NCBI GenBank assembly: GCA_900471525.1
Contig: UCEZ01000028.1
Span: 1 to 64,000 of the forward strand
Source of the DNA: Hyphomicrobiales bacterium
GTDB lineage: Bacteria > Pseudomonadota > Alphaproteobacteria > Rhizobiales > Rhizobiaceae
DNA: 64,000 nt
Reading direction: 5' to 3'
Below the pieces are notes generated by a model that was not told the origin of the DNA, did not search any database, and saw only the letters and a program-made list of their open reading frames with translations. Shown here piece after piece: positions 1 to 8,646 of the stretch (positions are counted from its first letter, which is position 1; each line of letters opens with the position of its first letter). Made by a program: the position numbers and the translations under genes.

Positions 1-916
1 GGGTGTAGCGGGCGAGTTCCTGGTCGTCATAACCCATGACGGAAAGATCCTCCGGCACGCGCAATCCCTTTTCGGCTGCCGCCTCCATGACGCCGATCGC
101 CATCAGGTCATTGCCGCAGAGGATGGCCGATGGCCGGTTGTCCATGGAGAGGAGGTCGAGCCCCGCCTCATAGCCGCGCAGCGGCAACCAGTCGCCGTCG
201 CGCACGAGCGTTTCGTCGAAAGCGATATCGGCGGTGGCAAGCGCCTGTTTGTAGCCCTTCAGGCGATCCATGGCTGCATCCATCCAGGGCTCGCCATTGA
301 TAAAGCCGATGCGCTTGTGGCCGAGCCCGGTCAGATGCGCTGTCGCTGCGAAACCGCCTGCCACTTCGCCGGGGACGATGGCCATGTGCTGGCGCGGCTC
401 CGAATAGCAATTGAGCAGCACGGTTGGGATGCCCTTCAGTTGCGGCGGCACGGTGACCTTGCGGGTGAAGATCGTTGCGTAGATGACGCCGGCGATAGAG
501 CGGTCGCGCAGCACAGCGCGCAGCACCGCATCCTGCAGGTCGGGGTTGGAGCGGGTCGCGTGGGCGGAAACCAGAAGTCCCTGCTCGAACGCGTAGTCGC
601 GGATCCCATCGAGACTGACGACCGGATGCGGGCTCGTCGAAATTTCATCGACGATGAAGGCGATGGTGTCTTTTTCCACATGCACTGCGGCGCCTACCTC
701 GTTGCGGACGGCTGGTAATTTATAACCAATTTTATGAGCAGCATCGCGGACGCGCATCTGGGTCTCGGCAGAAATGCGTGCTCCGGACATCTCATTGAGC
801 ACGAGAGAGACGCTGGATTGCGATACGCCGGCAATTCTTGCCACGTCCGTCATTGTCGGCCGGCTGGTGTCTCCCTGTTTGTCCGAGCCTGTATTACGCC
901 CGTTTCCCTTTGCCAT
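1..916 (-). CDS. LacI-family transcriptional regulator (C-terminus cut by window edge)
   Basis: The reading frame starts at an ATG (complement of 914-916) and runs off the left edge, giving about 305 residues of a family usually near 340. After a polar lead of about 20 residues comes a LacI helix-turn-helix (TMTDVARIAGVSQSSVSLVLN) and hinge region, then a periplasmic-binding-protein-like effector domain with the usual GHKRIGFINGE and AILCGNDLMAIG segments. It is divergent from the sugar ABC transporter at 1093-5656, and two matching palindromes lie between them, so it most probably represses that transporter in the absence of its sugar. The effector is not evident from the sequence. Confidence 0.9.
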   Translation of the reverse strand, partial: MAKGNGRNTGSDKQGDTSRPTMTDVARIAGVSQSSVSLVLNEMSGARISAETQMRVRDAAHKIGYKLPAVRNEVGAAVHVEKDTIAFIVDEISTSPHPVVSLDGIRDYAFEQGLLVSAHATRSNPDLQDAVLRAVLRDRSIAGVIYATIFTRKVTVPPQLKGIPTVLLNCYSEPRQHMAIVPGEVAGGFAATAHLTGLGHKRIGFINGEPWMDAAMDRLKGYKQALATADIAFDETLVRDGDWLPLRGYEAGLDLLSMDNRPSAILCGNDLMAIGVMEAAAEKGLRVPEDLSVMGYDDQELARYT

Positions 917-973
917 CGTTGCGTCTCGCTTCCATCCCGGCTTCCGCTGCGCTGCGGAATTATTTTGTGCATT

Positions 974-1020
974 TGCTAATAAAATTAGCGCTTGACTGGT
1001 AATAATATTAGCGCAAGATT
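974..1020 (+). promoter_or_regulatory. Twin LacI-type operators overlapping a promoter
   Basis: Two 17-bp palindromes, TGCTAATAAAATTAGCG (974-990) and TGGTAATAATATTAGCG (997-1013), differ at only two positions and lie 23 bp apart centre to centre. A -35-like TTGACT (992-997) sits between and overlaps them, and a weak -10 (AAGATT, 1015-1020) follows at 17 bp. Bound repressor would occlude the promoter of the transporter operon. Assignment to the adjacent LacI protein is inferred from position. The rest of 917-1092 holds only the leader and a ribosome binding site (CGGAGGAG, about 1077-1084). Confidence 0.7.
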
Positions 1021-1092
1021 TGCGTATGTGAAGCGGAAAATGCTCACTGCCCGGTAGAGGAGTACCGGTAAATTTCGGAGGAGAAAATACCG

Positions 1093-2076
1093 ATGTCTAC
1101 GATTTCACGTCGCACGTTCTTGGCTGCTGCAACGGCCATGGGCACCATCGCGCTCGCCGGCTCCATTGCCTATGCGGAGCTGCCGGCTCTGGCCAAAAAA
1201 GACACCTATAAGGTCGGCTTCGCGCAGACCGAATCCAACAATCCTTGGCGTATCGCCCAAACGAACAGCATGAAGGCCGAAGCTGAAAAGCTCGGCTATC
1301 AACTGGTCTACACCGATGCTGCCGGTTCCGCTGCCAAGCAGGTGGCTGACGTCAATTCGATGATCGCCCAGGGCGTCGACGTCATCTTTCTTGCACCGCG
1401 CGAAGAAAAGCCGCTGATCCCGGCCGTCATGGCCGCCAAGAAAGCCGGTATTCCGGTCATCCTGCTCGATCGCAACGTCGATCAGTCGCTCGCCAAGGCC
1501 GGCGAGGATTATGTGACATTCATCGGTTCCGACTTCATCGCAGAAGGCAAGCGCGTCGCCGAATGGCTGGCCAAGAACGCCAACGGCAAGTCGAAGATCA
1601 TCGAACTCGAAGGCACGACCGGTTCCTCACCGGCCAACGACCGAAAGAAGGGCTTCGATGAAGCCATTGCGGCGGCGGGTGGCTTCGAGATTCTCGCCTC
1701 CCAGACCGGCGACTTTGCTCGTGACAAGGGCCGCCAGGTTGCCGAAGCACTGCTGCAGGCGCATCCGGACGCAGATATCGTCTATGCGCACAACGACGAG
1801 ATGGCGATCGGCGCAATCGCCGCCATCGAGGCGGCCGGAAAGGTGCCGGGCAAGGATATTCTCGTTCTGTCGATCGACGGAGGCAAGGAAGCAGTGCAGG
1901 CCGTCATCGACGGGACGATCGCGGTCGTGGTGGAATGCAATCCGCGCTTTGGACCGAAGGGATTCGAGATCATGCAAAAGTACGCCGCGGGTGAGAAAAT
2001 CGAGCCCAAGGTAATCAACGACGACAAGTTGTATGATCCATCCAACGCCGCCGCGGAATTGGCAAACGCCTATTAA
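1093..2076 (+). CDS. ytfQ: Galactofuranose-type sugar ABC transporter, substrate-binding protein (YtfQ-like)
   Basis: 327 residues. The N-terminus carries a twin-arginine-type signal (SRRTFLAAA followed by a hydrophobic stretch ending at AYA, about residue 28), so export through Tat is likely. The mature part is a type I periplasmic binding fold, recognisable by QGVDVIFLAPREEKPL, AGIPVILLDRNVD, DRKKGFDEAI and YAHNDEMAIGAI. These segments line up with E. coli YtfQ better than with RbsB, which suggests a furanose-form hexose or related ligand. It is first in the operon with ATPase and two permeases. The exact sugar is an inference from family. Confidence 0.85.
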   Translation: MSTISRRTFLAAATAMGTIALAGSIAYAELPALAKKDTYKVGFAQTESNNPWRIAQTNSMKAEAEKLGYQLVYTDAAGSAAKQVADVNSMIAQGVDVIFLAPREEKPLIPAVMAAKKAGIPVILLDRNVDQSLAKAGEDYVTFIGSDFIAEGKRVAEWLAKNANGKSKIIELEGTTGSSPANDRKKGFDEAIAAAGGFEILASQTGDFARDKGRQVAEALLQAHPDADIVYAHNDEMAIGAIAAIEAAGKVPGKDILVLSIDGGKEAVQAVIDGTIAVVVECNPRFGPKGFEIMQKYAAGEKIEPKVINDDKLYDPSNAAAELANAY

Positions 2077-2093
2077 TCTCCCAAGATGATCCT

Positions 2094-2129
2094 CCGGCCG
2101 GTTCGGCATCGCCGTTCCGGCCGGCTTTT
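2094..2129 (+). terminator. Hairpin between binding-protein and ATPase genes
   Basis: CCGGCCGG arms (2094-2101 and 2117-2124) enclose an inner CGGC/GCCG stem with a TT/TT internal loop, followed by CTTTTG. It lies in the 82-bp gap after the binding-protein gene, so it can act as a partial terminator or 3'-end stabiliser and raise binding-protein expression over the downstream genes. Confidence 0.55.
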
Positions 2130-2158
2130 GATGTCCGCTCATAAAGGATGGATGGACC

Positions 2159-3655
2159 ATGCTGCTGTCCATGCAGGATATTTCCAAGGCGTTTTCCGGC
2201 GTTGCCGCCTTGCGTTCTGCCTCGCTGACGATTGCCGAGGGCGAGGTCATGGCACTGGTCGGCCAGAACGGCGCCGGAAAATCGACGTTGATCAAGATTT
2301 TGACGGGTGCCTACCAGCGCGACAGCGGGCTGATCCGCTTCGTGGGCGAAGATGTCGTGTTTTCGACGCCGGCGCAGAGCCAGGCAAAGGGCATCGCGAC
2401 GATCTACCAGGAAATCAACCTGGCGCCGCAGCGTTCGGTGGCCGAGAATATCTATCTTTCGCGTGAGCCCAAAACGCGGCTCGGCTTGCTCGACAGGCGG
2501 GCGATGCGCGAAGGCGCTGCCGCGGTGCTCAAGACCTTCAATCTCGATATCGATGTCGACCTGCCTGTAGTGCGCTTCAGCGCTGCGACCCGCCAGATGA
2601 TCGCGATTGCCCGCGCCGTCACCCAGAAGGCGCGGCTCGTGATCATGGACGAACCGACCTCGTCGCTGGATGAGCGCGAAGTCAGCATTCTGTTCGAGAC
2701 GATCCGCACTCTCAAGAAGAACGGTGTCGCGGTGCTGTTCATCGGCCATCGCCTCGATGAACTCTACGAGATCTGTGACCGCATCACCATTATGCGGGAC
2801 GGACAGACCGTGGCGCAGAGTTCCATGCGTGAAATGCCGAAGATGGAGCTTGTCCGTCATATGCTCGGCAAGGAACTGGCCGCATTTGAGGCGATCGCGC
2901 GCGACGCGGGCAATGACGAGACGAAGCCTGTCCGTCTTTCAGTGGAAGGCGTTGGGTCAGGCGTGCGGGTCCGCGATGTCAGCCTGACGGTGCGCGAAGG
3001 CGAAATTTCAGGGCTCGCGGGTCTTCTCGGCGCCGGCCGCACGGAAACGGCGCGGATCATCTTCGGTGTCGACAGGCTGGAAAAGGGATCGATCAGCATC
3101 GACCGCAAGGAGCGCAGCTATACGGAGCCTGCCGACGCGATCGCAGACGGCATCGGGCTGGTTTCCGAAGACCGCAAGATCGACGGCATCATTCCGGATA
3201 TGAGTATTCGCGAGAACATGACGCTGGCGCTACTGCCGAAGCTGAAGAAGGCCGGCATCGTCGATCGTGCCCGCCAGCAGGAGATTGTCGCCCGCTACAT
3301 CAAGGCGCTCGGCGTCAAATGCGCTTCGCCGGATCAGCCGATCAAGGAACTCTCCGGCGGCAACCAGCAGAAAGTGCTGCTTGCCCGCTGGCTCTGCACT
3401 GATCCGCGCATCCTGATCATCGACGAACCAACCCGCGGTATCGACATCGGCGCCAAGGCGGAAATTCTCAAGCTGCTGCGCAGCCTCGCCGACGAGGGCT
3501 TGAGCGTCTTGATGATATCCTCCGAGCTCGAGGAGCTTCTGGCCGCGGCAGACCGTGTGACGATCTTAAGCGATGGTCGCTCGGTCGCAGTGCTGAAGCG
3601 AAACGAACTCAGCGAGACGGCGCTTCTTTCTGCCATGGCCCACCAGGTGAACTGA
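2159..3655 (+). CDS. ytfR: CUT2 sugar ABC transporter, double ATP-binding subunit (YtfR/RbsA-like)
   Basis: 498 residues with two fused nucleotide-binding domains, the usual size and plan for CUT2 ATPases. The first has a Walker A GQNGAGKST (residues 35-43) and Walker B VIMDEPTSSLD; its signature is degenerate (VVRFSAATRQM instead of LSxGxxQ). The second has a degenerate Walker A (GLLGAGRTE) but an intact signature LSGGNQQK and Walker B LIIDEPTRGID. This split of functional motifs is normal for RbsA/MglA/YtfR proteins. It energises the two permeases encoded immediately downstream; the stop and the next ATG are separated by one base. Confidence 0.92.
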   Translation: MLLSMQDISKAFSGVAALRSASLTIAEGEVMALVGQNGAGKSTLIKILTGAYQRDSGLIRFVGEDVVFSTPAQSQAKGIATIYQEINLAPQRSVAENIYLSREPKTRLGLLDRRAMREGAAAVLKTFNLDIDVDLPVVRFSAATRQMIAIARAVTQKARLVIMDEPTSSLDEREVSILFETIRTLKKNGVAVLFIGHRLDELYEICDRITIMRDGQTVAQSSMREMPKMELVRHMLGKELAAFEAIARDAGNDETKPVRLSVEGVGSGVRVRDVSLTVREGEISGLAGLLGAGRTETARIIFGVDRLEKGSISIDRKERSYTEPADAIADGIGLVSEDRKIDGIIPDMSIRENMTLALLPKLKKAGIVDRARQQEIVARYIKALGVKCASPDQPIKELSGGNQQKVLLARWLCTDPRILIIDEPTRGIDIGAKAEILKLLRSLADEGLSVLMISSELEELLAAADRVTILSDGRSVAVLKRNELSETALLSAMAHQVN

Positions 3656-3656
3656 C

Positions 3657-4655
3657 ATGACGACGATCGACACATCCGCGCCGACATCGCGCGCCGCCCG
3701 CTTGAATGTCGCGCAGTTTCTCGGCCGATACGGTACGTTTTCGGCATTTGTCTTGCTGCTGCTGTTCAACATCTTCGTCACGCCGAATTTTCTCTCCTGG
3801 CAGACGCTCAACGTCAACCTGACGCAGGTCGCGACCATCGTCATCGTGGCGACGGGTATGACACTGGTGATCGCCACCGGCGGCATCGACCTTTCGGTCG
3901 GCTCGCTGATGGCGATCGCCGGTGCCGCAGCACCGATGATCTTCATGGGCAAGCTGCTGCCGATCGATAACACGGGCATCCTGATCATCCTCTCTTTCAT
4001 CCTGCCGGTGCTGCTGGTCATGGCGTTCGGCTGGTTCAACGGCCTGCTGGTGACACGATTTTCGATCCAGCCGATCGTCGCGACCCTGGTGCTTTTCATT
4101 GCCGGCCGGGGACTGGCGCAAGTGGCAACGAACGGCAACCTGCAGGTCTTCAAGAATCCGGATTTCCAGTTCATCGCCTTGGGTCGCATCGCCGGCATTC
4201 CGGCCCAGGTGATCATCATGATTATCGTCGCGGTGCTCGCTCACTGCCTGATCCGTTACACCGTCATCGGCCGGCAGATCATCGCCGTTGGTGGCAACGA
4301 GAAAGCGGCGCGGCTGACGGGCATCCCGGTGCGACGGGTCAAAACCTTTGTCTACATCGTCAGCGGCGCCCTTGCCGGCATTGCCGGGTTGATCGTGGTG
4401 GCGCGCAATTCGGCGAGCGACGCCAATCTGGTCGGCCTTGGTATGGAGCTTGACGCCATTGCCGCGGTCGCAGTCGGCGGTTCTTTGTTGACCGGGGGCA
4501 GGGCGAATATCCTCGGCACGGTGCTCGGCGCGTTCGTGATCCAGCTGGTGCGCTATACCTTGCTCGCAAATGGCGTACCGGATGCCGCGGCGCTGATCGT
4601 CAAGGCGGGCCTGATCATAGTCGCCGTTTTTATCCAGCAACGTGCCAAGGCGTAG
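3657..4655 (+). CDS. ytfT: CUT2 sugar ABC transporter permease (YtfT-like)
   Basis: 332 residues, strongly hydrophobic with about eight to ten predicted membrane helices, a BPD_transp_2 family inner-membrane permease. It contains the CUT2 hallmark ATGGIDLSVGSLMA near residues 75-90 and the cytoplasmic EAA-like segment GGNEKAARLTGIPV that contacts the ATPase. It follows the ATPase gene with a one-base gap and is followed six bases later by a second permease gene, so the pore is probably a heterodimer as in YtfT/YjfF. Confidence 0.9.
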   Translation: MTTIDTSAPTSRAARLNVAQFLGRYGTFSAFVLLLLFNIFVTPNFLSWQTLNVNLTQVATIVIVATGMTLVIATGGIDLSVGSLMAIAGAAAPMIFMGKLLPIDNTGILIILSFILPVLLVMAFGWFNGLLVTRFSIQPIVATLVLFIAGRGLAQVATNGNLQVFKNPDFQFIALGRIAGIPAQVIIMIIVAVLAHCLIRYTVIGRQIIAVGGNEKAARLTGIPVRRVKTFVYIVSGALAGIAGLIVVARNSASDANLVGLGMELDAIAAVAVGGSLLTGGRANILGTVLGAFVIQLVRYTLLANGVPDAAALIVKAGLIIVAVFIQQRAKA

Positions 4656-4660
4656 TCGAC

Positions 4661-5656
4661 ATGACATCCATGCTGAAAATCCTCTCACGGCCCTTCGTTG
4701 CAAAATCCTCCGGCGATCTTGCCCGCCTCGGCGTGATCGTAGCTCTGGCGGGCCTGATCCTCTTCGGCGCGCTGCGCTACGACAATTTCCTGTCGCCGTT
4801 CAATATCCTGAGCTTCCTGCGCTACAATTCGATGTTCGCGCTGATTGCGCTCGGCATGGCCTTCGTGATCATCACCGGCGGCATCGACCTTTCGGTCGGC
4901 GGCGTGGCGGCGATGGCCAGCGTGGTTGCTGCCTATCTGTCGCCCTATGGCTGGTTTCCGGGGCTTGCTGGCGGTATGGCCGCCGGACTGATTGCCGGGT
5001 CGATCAACGGCATCATCATTACTCGGATGCGCATCCAGCCATTCATCGCGACGCTGGCGATGATGCTGGCGGCCTACGGTACCGCGCTGCTCCTGGCCAA
5101 CAACCAGTCGGTTTCCGTGTCCTACGATACCGGCTTCACCACGATCGGGCAGGACGATTTTCTCGGCTTTCCGATCCCGGCCTGGATCGCAGTTCTGGCC
5201 TATGTGCTCGGCTGGGTCTTTCTCGAACGGCACCCGGCCGGGCGCCATGTGCTCGCCATCGGTGACGGCGAGGCAACGGCCAATCTGATGGGGCTGAAAG
5301 TCGAAAAGACCTTGTTTGCGGTCTACGCGTTGTCCGGGCTTCTTGCCGGCCTTGCCGGCGTCATCCTCGCCTCGCAGTTCGGGGCAGGGCAACCGACCGA
5401 GGGCGTGGGCTGGGAGCTCTTTGCAATCGCTTCTGTCGTCGTTGGCGGCACTCTTCTGACCGGTGGTTCCGGCTCGGTCGGCGCGACGCTGGCAGGCGCC
5501 CTCTTGCTTGCCATGGTGTTCAACATTCTCAATTTCGAAAATGGTCTCGGCTGGATTTCCCTCTCGGCCTATTGGCAGTCGGTCATTCGCGGCGCCTTTC
5601 TCCTGATCGTCGTGGTGCTGCAGGCCAAGCTGATGAACAAGACCGAGGCGAACTGA
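4661..5656 (+). CDS. yjfF: CUT2 sugar ABC transporter permease (YjfF-like)
   Basis: 331 residues, about eight to ten membrane helices, BPD_transp_2 family. The same ITGGIDLSVGGVAAMAS hallmark is present, and the loop IGDGEATANLMGLKV matches the ATPase-contact segment. A second permease with this arrangement is typical of the YtfQRT-YjfF system and uncommon in ribose-type transporters, which supports the galactofuranose-type assignment. It is the last gene of the operon; a strong hairpin follows 38 bp later. Confidence 0.88.
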   Translation: MTSMLKILSRPFVAKSSGDLARLGVIVALAGLILFGALRYDNFLSPFNILSFLRYNSMFALIALGMAFVIITGGIDLSVGGVAAMASVVAAYLSPYGWFPGLAGGMAAGLIAGSINGIIITRMRIQPFIATLAMMLAAYGTALLLANNQSVSVSYDTGFTTIGQDDFLGFPIPAWIAVLAYVLGWVFLERHPAGRHVLAIGDGEATANLMGLKVEKTLFAVYALSGLLAGLAGVILASQFGAGQPTEGVGWELFAIASVVVGGTLLTGGSGSVGATLAGALLLAMVFNILNFENGLGWISLSAYWQSVIRGAFLLIVVVLQAKLMNKTEAN

Positions 5657-5694
5657 CGCTACCGGCTCTTTAGCCCCTTCTGTTCGAATCCATC

Positions 5695-5728
5695 AACACG
5701 CGCCCGGAACCGACCGGGCGCGTGTTTT
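5695..5728 (+). terminator. Rho-independent terminator of the ytfQRT-yjfF-like operon
   Basis: A perfect 13-bp GC-rich stem (AACACGCGCCCGG at 5695-5707 paired with 5714-5726), six-base loop, then TTTTCCTT. It closes the first transporter operon and insulates the SorC-headed unit downstream. Confidence 0.85.
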
Positions 5729-5803
5729 CCTTCGTCCATCTGCCGCATCAGTTGAAGGAGGGACAGAGCGTGTCGAATTGCTGCGTTGCCGCATCGAAGA
5801 CGC

Positions 5804-5831
5804 TTGACAAAATTTTCATCTCGTGAAAATT
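5804..5831 (+). promoter_or_regulatory. Promoter with inverted-repeat operator ahead of the SorC-type regulator
   Basis: A consensus -35 TTGACA (5804-5809) is followed directly by an inverted repeat AATTTTCA-N5-TGAAAATT (5811-5818 and 5824-5831). The repeat fills the -35/-10 spacer, so a bound regulator would block initiation. The -10 is not clear (AAAATT at 17 bp spacing). Autoregulation by the adjacent SorC-family protein is inferred from position. The rest of 5729-5890 shows nothing else. Confidence 0.55.
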
Positions 5832-5890
5832 CTTTCAACAATAGATAAAAATATCATGTAATGAAAAAAATAGCACACTCGGAGGCAAGC

Positions 5891-6856
5891 ATGGTTCAGG
5901 GCGGAGGCTCTTTCAGGGACGACGAGTCGAGCATGGCGACGCGTGCGGCGTGGCTGCACTATGCTGGCGGACTTACCCAGTCCGAAGTTGCCAAGCGGCT
6001 TGGTCTGACATCGCTTAAAGCCCATCGGCTGATCACCAAGGCCAACCAGGAAGGTCTGGTGAAGGTCTATATCGACGGCGAAGTGTCCGAGTGCGTGGAA
6101 CTCGAGCAGAAGCTGTCGGCTCGCTACGGCCTCGATTACTGTGAAGTCGTGCCGGATTTCGATCCGGAGGACCTTCCATTGAAGGCGCTCGGCATTTCCG
6201 GGGCGCAATTCCTCAAGCGCGAGATCGAGAAGGAAGGCTCCTTGCTGATCGGCATGGGGCACGGCCGGACGCTGGCCGCCTGCGTCGAATACCTGCCGCG
6301 CACCACCAACAACGACGTCCGCTTCGTCTCGCTGCTCGGCGGCTTGACGCGCCGGTTTTCGGCCAATCCGCATGACGTTATCCACCGTCTGGCGGAGCGC
6401 ACCGGGGCAGAGGCCTATGTCATGCCCGTACCCTTCTTTGCCAACACGGTCGAGGACCGCGACGTACTGTTCAACCAGCGTGGCGTGCGTGAGGTGTTCG
6501 ATCTCGCCAGCAGCGCCGACCTTTTGCTCGTCGGTATCGGCACCGTCGAGCGCGAGGCCTCGCTGGTCGCAACCGGCATGATCGAAAAGGGTGAGATCGA
6601 GGAAATCAAGAATGGCGGGGGTGCAGGCGAATTGCTCGGCCATTTCTTTGACGACAGGGGCCAGCCGATCGAGACGGCGCTGTCGAACCGCACGTTCACA
6701 CTGAGCCGCGAGGATTTGAAAAACCGCCGTACGGTTGCCGTTGCAGGCGGCAAGGTCAAGGCTCGCGCCATCCGCGCGGTGCTGGAAAGCCGCTTCCTGA
6801 GCGGCCTGATCACCGACGAGAAGACGGCGCAGACATTGATGGAGGACGCCGCCTGA
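5891..6856 (+). CDS. SorC/DeoR-type sugar-binding transcriptional regulator (EryD-like)
   Basis: 321 residues. The N-terminal helix-turn-helix is in AGGLTQSEVAKRLGLTSLKAHRLI, and the remainder is the SorC sugar-phosphate sensor fold (LLIGMGHGRTLAACVEYL, FVSLLGGLT, ADLLLVGIGTVE). I start it at the second ATG because GGAGG (5881-5885) sits five bases upstream; the in-frame ATG at 5861 has no ribosome binding site. Size and sequence resemble the erythritol repressor EryD of Brucella and Rhizobium, and the downstream operon contains EryA-, EryB- and EryC-like genes. The effector is probably a phosphorylated intermediate of that pathway. Confidence 0.88.
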   Translation: MVQGGGSFRDDESSMATRAAWLHYAGGLTQSEVAKRLGLTSLKAHRLITKANQEGLVKVYIDGEVSECVELEQKLSARYGLDYCEVVPDFDPEDLPLKALGISGAQFLKREIEKEGSLLIGMGHGRTLAACVEYLPRTTNNDVRFVSLLGGLTRRFSANPHDVIHRLAERTGAEAYVMPVPFFANTVEDRDVLFNQRGVREVFDLASSADLLLVGIGTVEREASLVATGMIEKGEIEEIKNGGGAGELLGHFFDDRGQPIETALSNRTFTLSREDLKNRRTVAVAGGKVKARAIRAVLESRFLSGLITDEKTAQTLMEDAA

Positions 6857-7060
6857 GAAGGCCCTGTCCCGAACGATGAGAATGACGGCTGAGACCTGAC
6901 CCGGGGAGTGGTTTTGTCGAGGTCTTTGTGCAGCGCGCATCCTGCCCGGCCACTGGCTCGCCAAGGTGCATGCGCTGCGACCTGGAGGAAATACCGGTCG
7001 GGTAAGCCGGTACGGCTCAATTGACTGAGCATGTTTTGCCCGTGAAGGAGGAGAAGACCA

Positions 7061-8497
7061 ATGCATGAGAAAGAAAAAGACCTCATCAGTGCATTCCTGC
7101 GCGGAGAGGTGGACCGCCGCGGAATGCTGAAAGGCCTCGGCGCCATGGGGATCACGGCCGGTTCCGCCGGCACGCTGCTCAACATGATGTCCACCCGGGC
7201 GCTCGCTGCCGATTTCGACTGGAAGAAGCATTCCGGCAAGTCTCTGAAGCTGCTTTTGAACAAGCATCCCTATGCCGACGCGATGATCGCCAACCTGCAG
7301 AACTTCAAGGATCTGACGGGTATCGAAGTGACCTATGACGTGTTCCCGGAAGACGTCTATTTCGACAAGGTAACGGCTGCCCTGTCGTCGGGCTCCACCG
7401 AGTATGACGCCTTCATGACCGGCGCCTACATGACCTGGACCTATGGCCCGGCCGGCTGGATAACCGACCTCAAGGAATGGATCAACGATCCGGAAAAGAC
7501 CAACCCCAACTATGCCTGGGACGACTTCCTGCCGGGCGTCAAGAACTCCTGCGCCTGGAACGGCCAGCCGGGCGGCGCGCTCGGTTCTGACGATGCCAAG
7601 CAGTGGTGCATTCCGTGGGGCTTCGAACAGAATAACATCACCTACAACAAGGCGATGTTCGACAAGGCGGGCGTTGCCGTTCCCAAGAATATCGATGAAA
7701 TGATCACGGCCGCCGCGAAACTGCAGAAGGATGTCGGCGGCATCTACGGTATTGGCGTCCGCGGCTCGCGCTCCTGGGCAACGATCCATCCGGGCTTCCT
7801 CTCGGCCTATTCGAACTTCAACGAGAAGGATCTCAACCTCACCGATGGCAAGCTGTCGGCAGCGATGGGAACCGCAGGCTCCAAGGCTTTCCACGCCAAA
7901 TGGGTACAAATGATCCAGGAAAGCGGCCCGAAGGACTGGTCGACCTACACCTGGTATCAGGTCGGTACCGACCTTGGTGCCGGCGCCTCGGCGATGATCT
8001 TCGACGCCGACATTCTCGGCTACTTCATGAACGGCGGCGACAACAAGATGGCCGGACAGCTGTCCTACGCCGCCTTCACGGCCAACCCTGATGCGACGGC
8101 TTCGACGCCGAACATCTGGATCTGGTCGCTTGCCATGTCCAACTTCTCCAAGGACAAGGATGCCACCTGGTACTTCATGCAGTGGGCTTCCGGTCCGGAG
8201 CATGCGATCTTCGGCGCCACCAAGATGGACTTCGTCGACCCGGTCCGACAGTCGGTCTGGAAGGACGAAGCCTTCCGCACCAAGCTCGACAAGTATCCGG
8301 GCTATGTCGACATGTTCGACGCTTCGGCTGCCGGCGCCTCGATCAAGTTCACGCCCCAGCCGCTGTTCTTCGATGTCACCACCGAATGGGCGGCGACATT
8401 GCAGAAGATGGTTGCCAAGGAAGTGCCTGTCGATGAAGGCCTCGACCAGCTGGTCGAGAGCATCGATCGCCAGCTGAAGGAAGCTGGTCTGGGCTGA
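7061..8497 (+). CDS. CUT1 polyol/sugar ABC transporter, substrate-binding protein
   Basis: 478 residues, a family 1 extracellular solute-binding protein. A twin-arginine-type signal is visible (DRRGMLKGLGAMGITAG, cleavage expected near residue 48 after TRALA), preceded by an unusually long polar N-terminus. The mature body has typical features: YDVFPEDVYFDKVTAALSSG, PWGFEQNNITYNKAMFDKAGV and a C-terminal lobe with GPEHAIFGA. A strong AAGGAGGAG ribosome binding site precedes the ATG. It opens the transporter part of the polyol operon. The ligand is likely a polyol, judging from the co-transcribed kinase and dehydrogenase; this is inference. Confidence 0.87.
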   Translation: MHEKEKDLISAFLRGEVDRRGMLKGLGAMGITAGSAGTLLNMMSTRALAADFDWKKHSGKSLKLLLNKHPYADAMIANLQNFKDLTGIEVTYDVFPEDVYFDKVTAALSSGSTEYDAFMTGAYMTWTYGPAGWITDLKEWINDPEKTNPNYAWDDFLPGVKNSCAWNGQPGGALGSDDAKQWCIPWGFEQNNITYNKAMFDKAGVAVPKNIDEMITAAAKLQKDVGGIYGIGVRGSRSWATIHPGFLSAYSNFNEKDLNLTDGKLSAAMGTAGSKAFHAKWVQMIQESGPKDWSTYTWYQVGTDLGAGASAMIFDADILGYFMNGGDNKMAGQLSYAAFTANPDATASTPNIWIWSLAMSNFSKDKDATWYFMQWASGPEHAIFGATKMDFVDPVRQSVWKDEAFRTKLDKYPGYVDMFDASAAGASIKFTPQPLFFDVTTEWAATLQKMVAKEVPVDEGLDQLVESIDRQLKEAGLG

Positions 8498-8513
8498 TCT
8501 GCCTCCCAAGCAG

Positions 8514-8538
8514 TGCCCGGCGCGATGAGCGCCGGGCA
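8514..8538 (+). terminator. Hairpin after the CUT1 binding-protein gene
   Basis: A perfect 10-bp stem (TGCCCGGCGC at 8514-8523 with 8529-8538) with a five-base loop and no T-run. It lies in the 149-bp gap between the binding protein and the first permease gene and is more likely an mRNA 3'-end stabiliser or partial stop than a full terminator. Confidence 0.5.
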
Positions 8539-8646
8539 TCCCATACCGGCTGAAGCCGCCTTGAGACAACCTGAGATGCCGATGGACTGGCGCGGGATCA
8601 TCCGCGTGCCGCGCGCTTTCTTCAAAGACAAAGAACGGAGCTCGAC

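Noticed and set aside
2600-3110. Loss-of-function in the CUT2 ATPase because the second Walker A is degenerate
   Set aside because: The same degeneracy is normal for RbsA/MglA/YtfR-type proteins.
5861-5890. Upstream ATG as start of the SorC-type regulator
   Set aside because: No ribosome binding site precedes it, whereas the ATG at 5891 has GGAGG five bases upstream and gives a protein of normal length.
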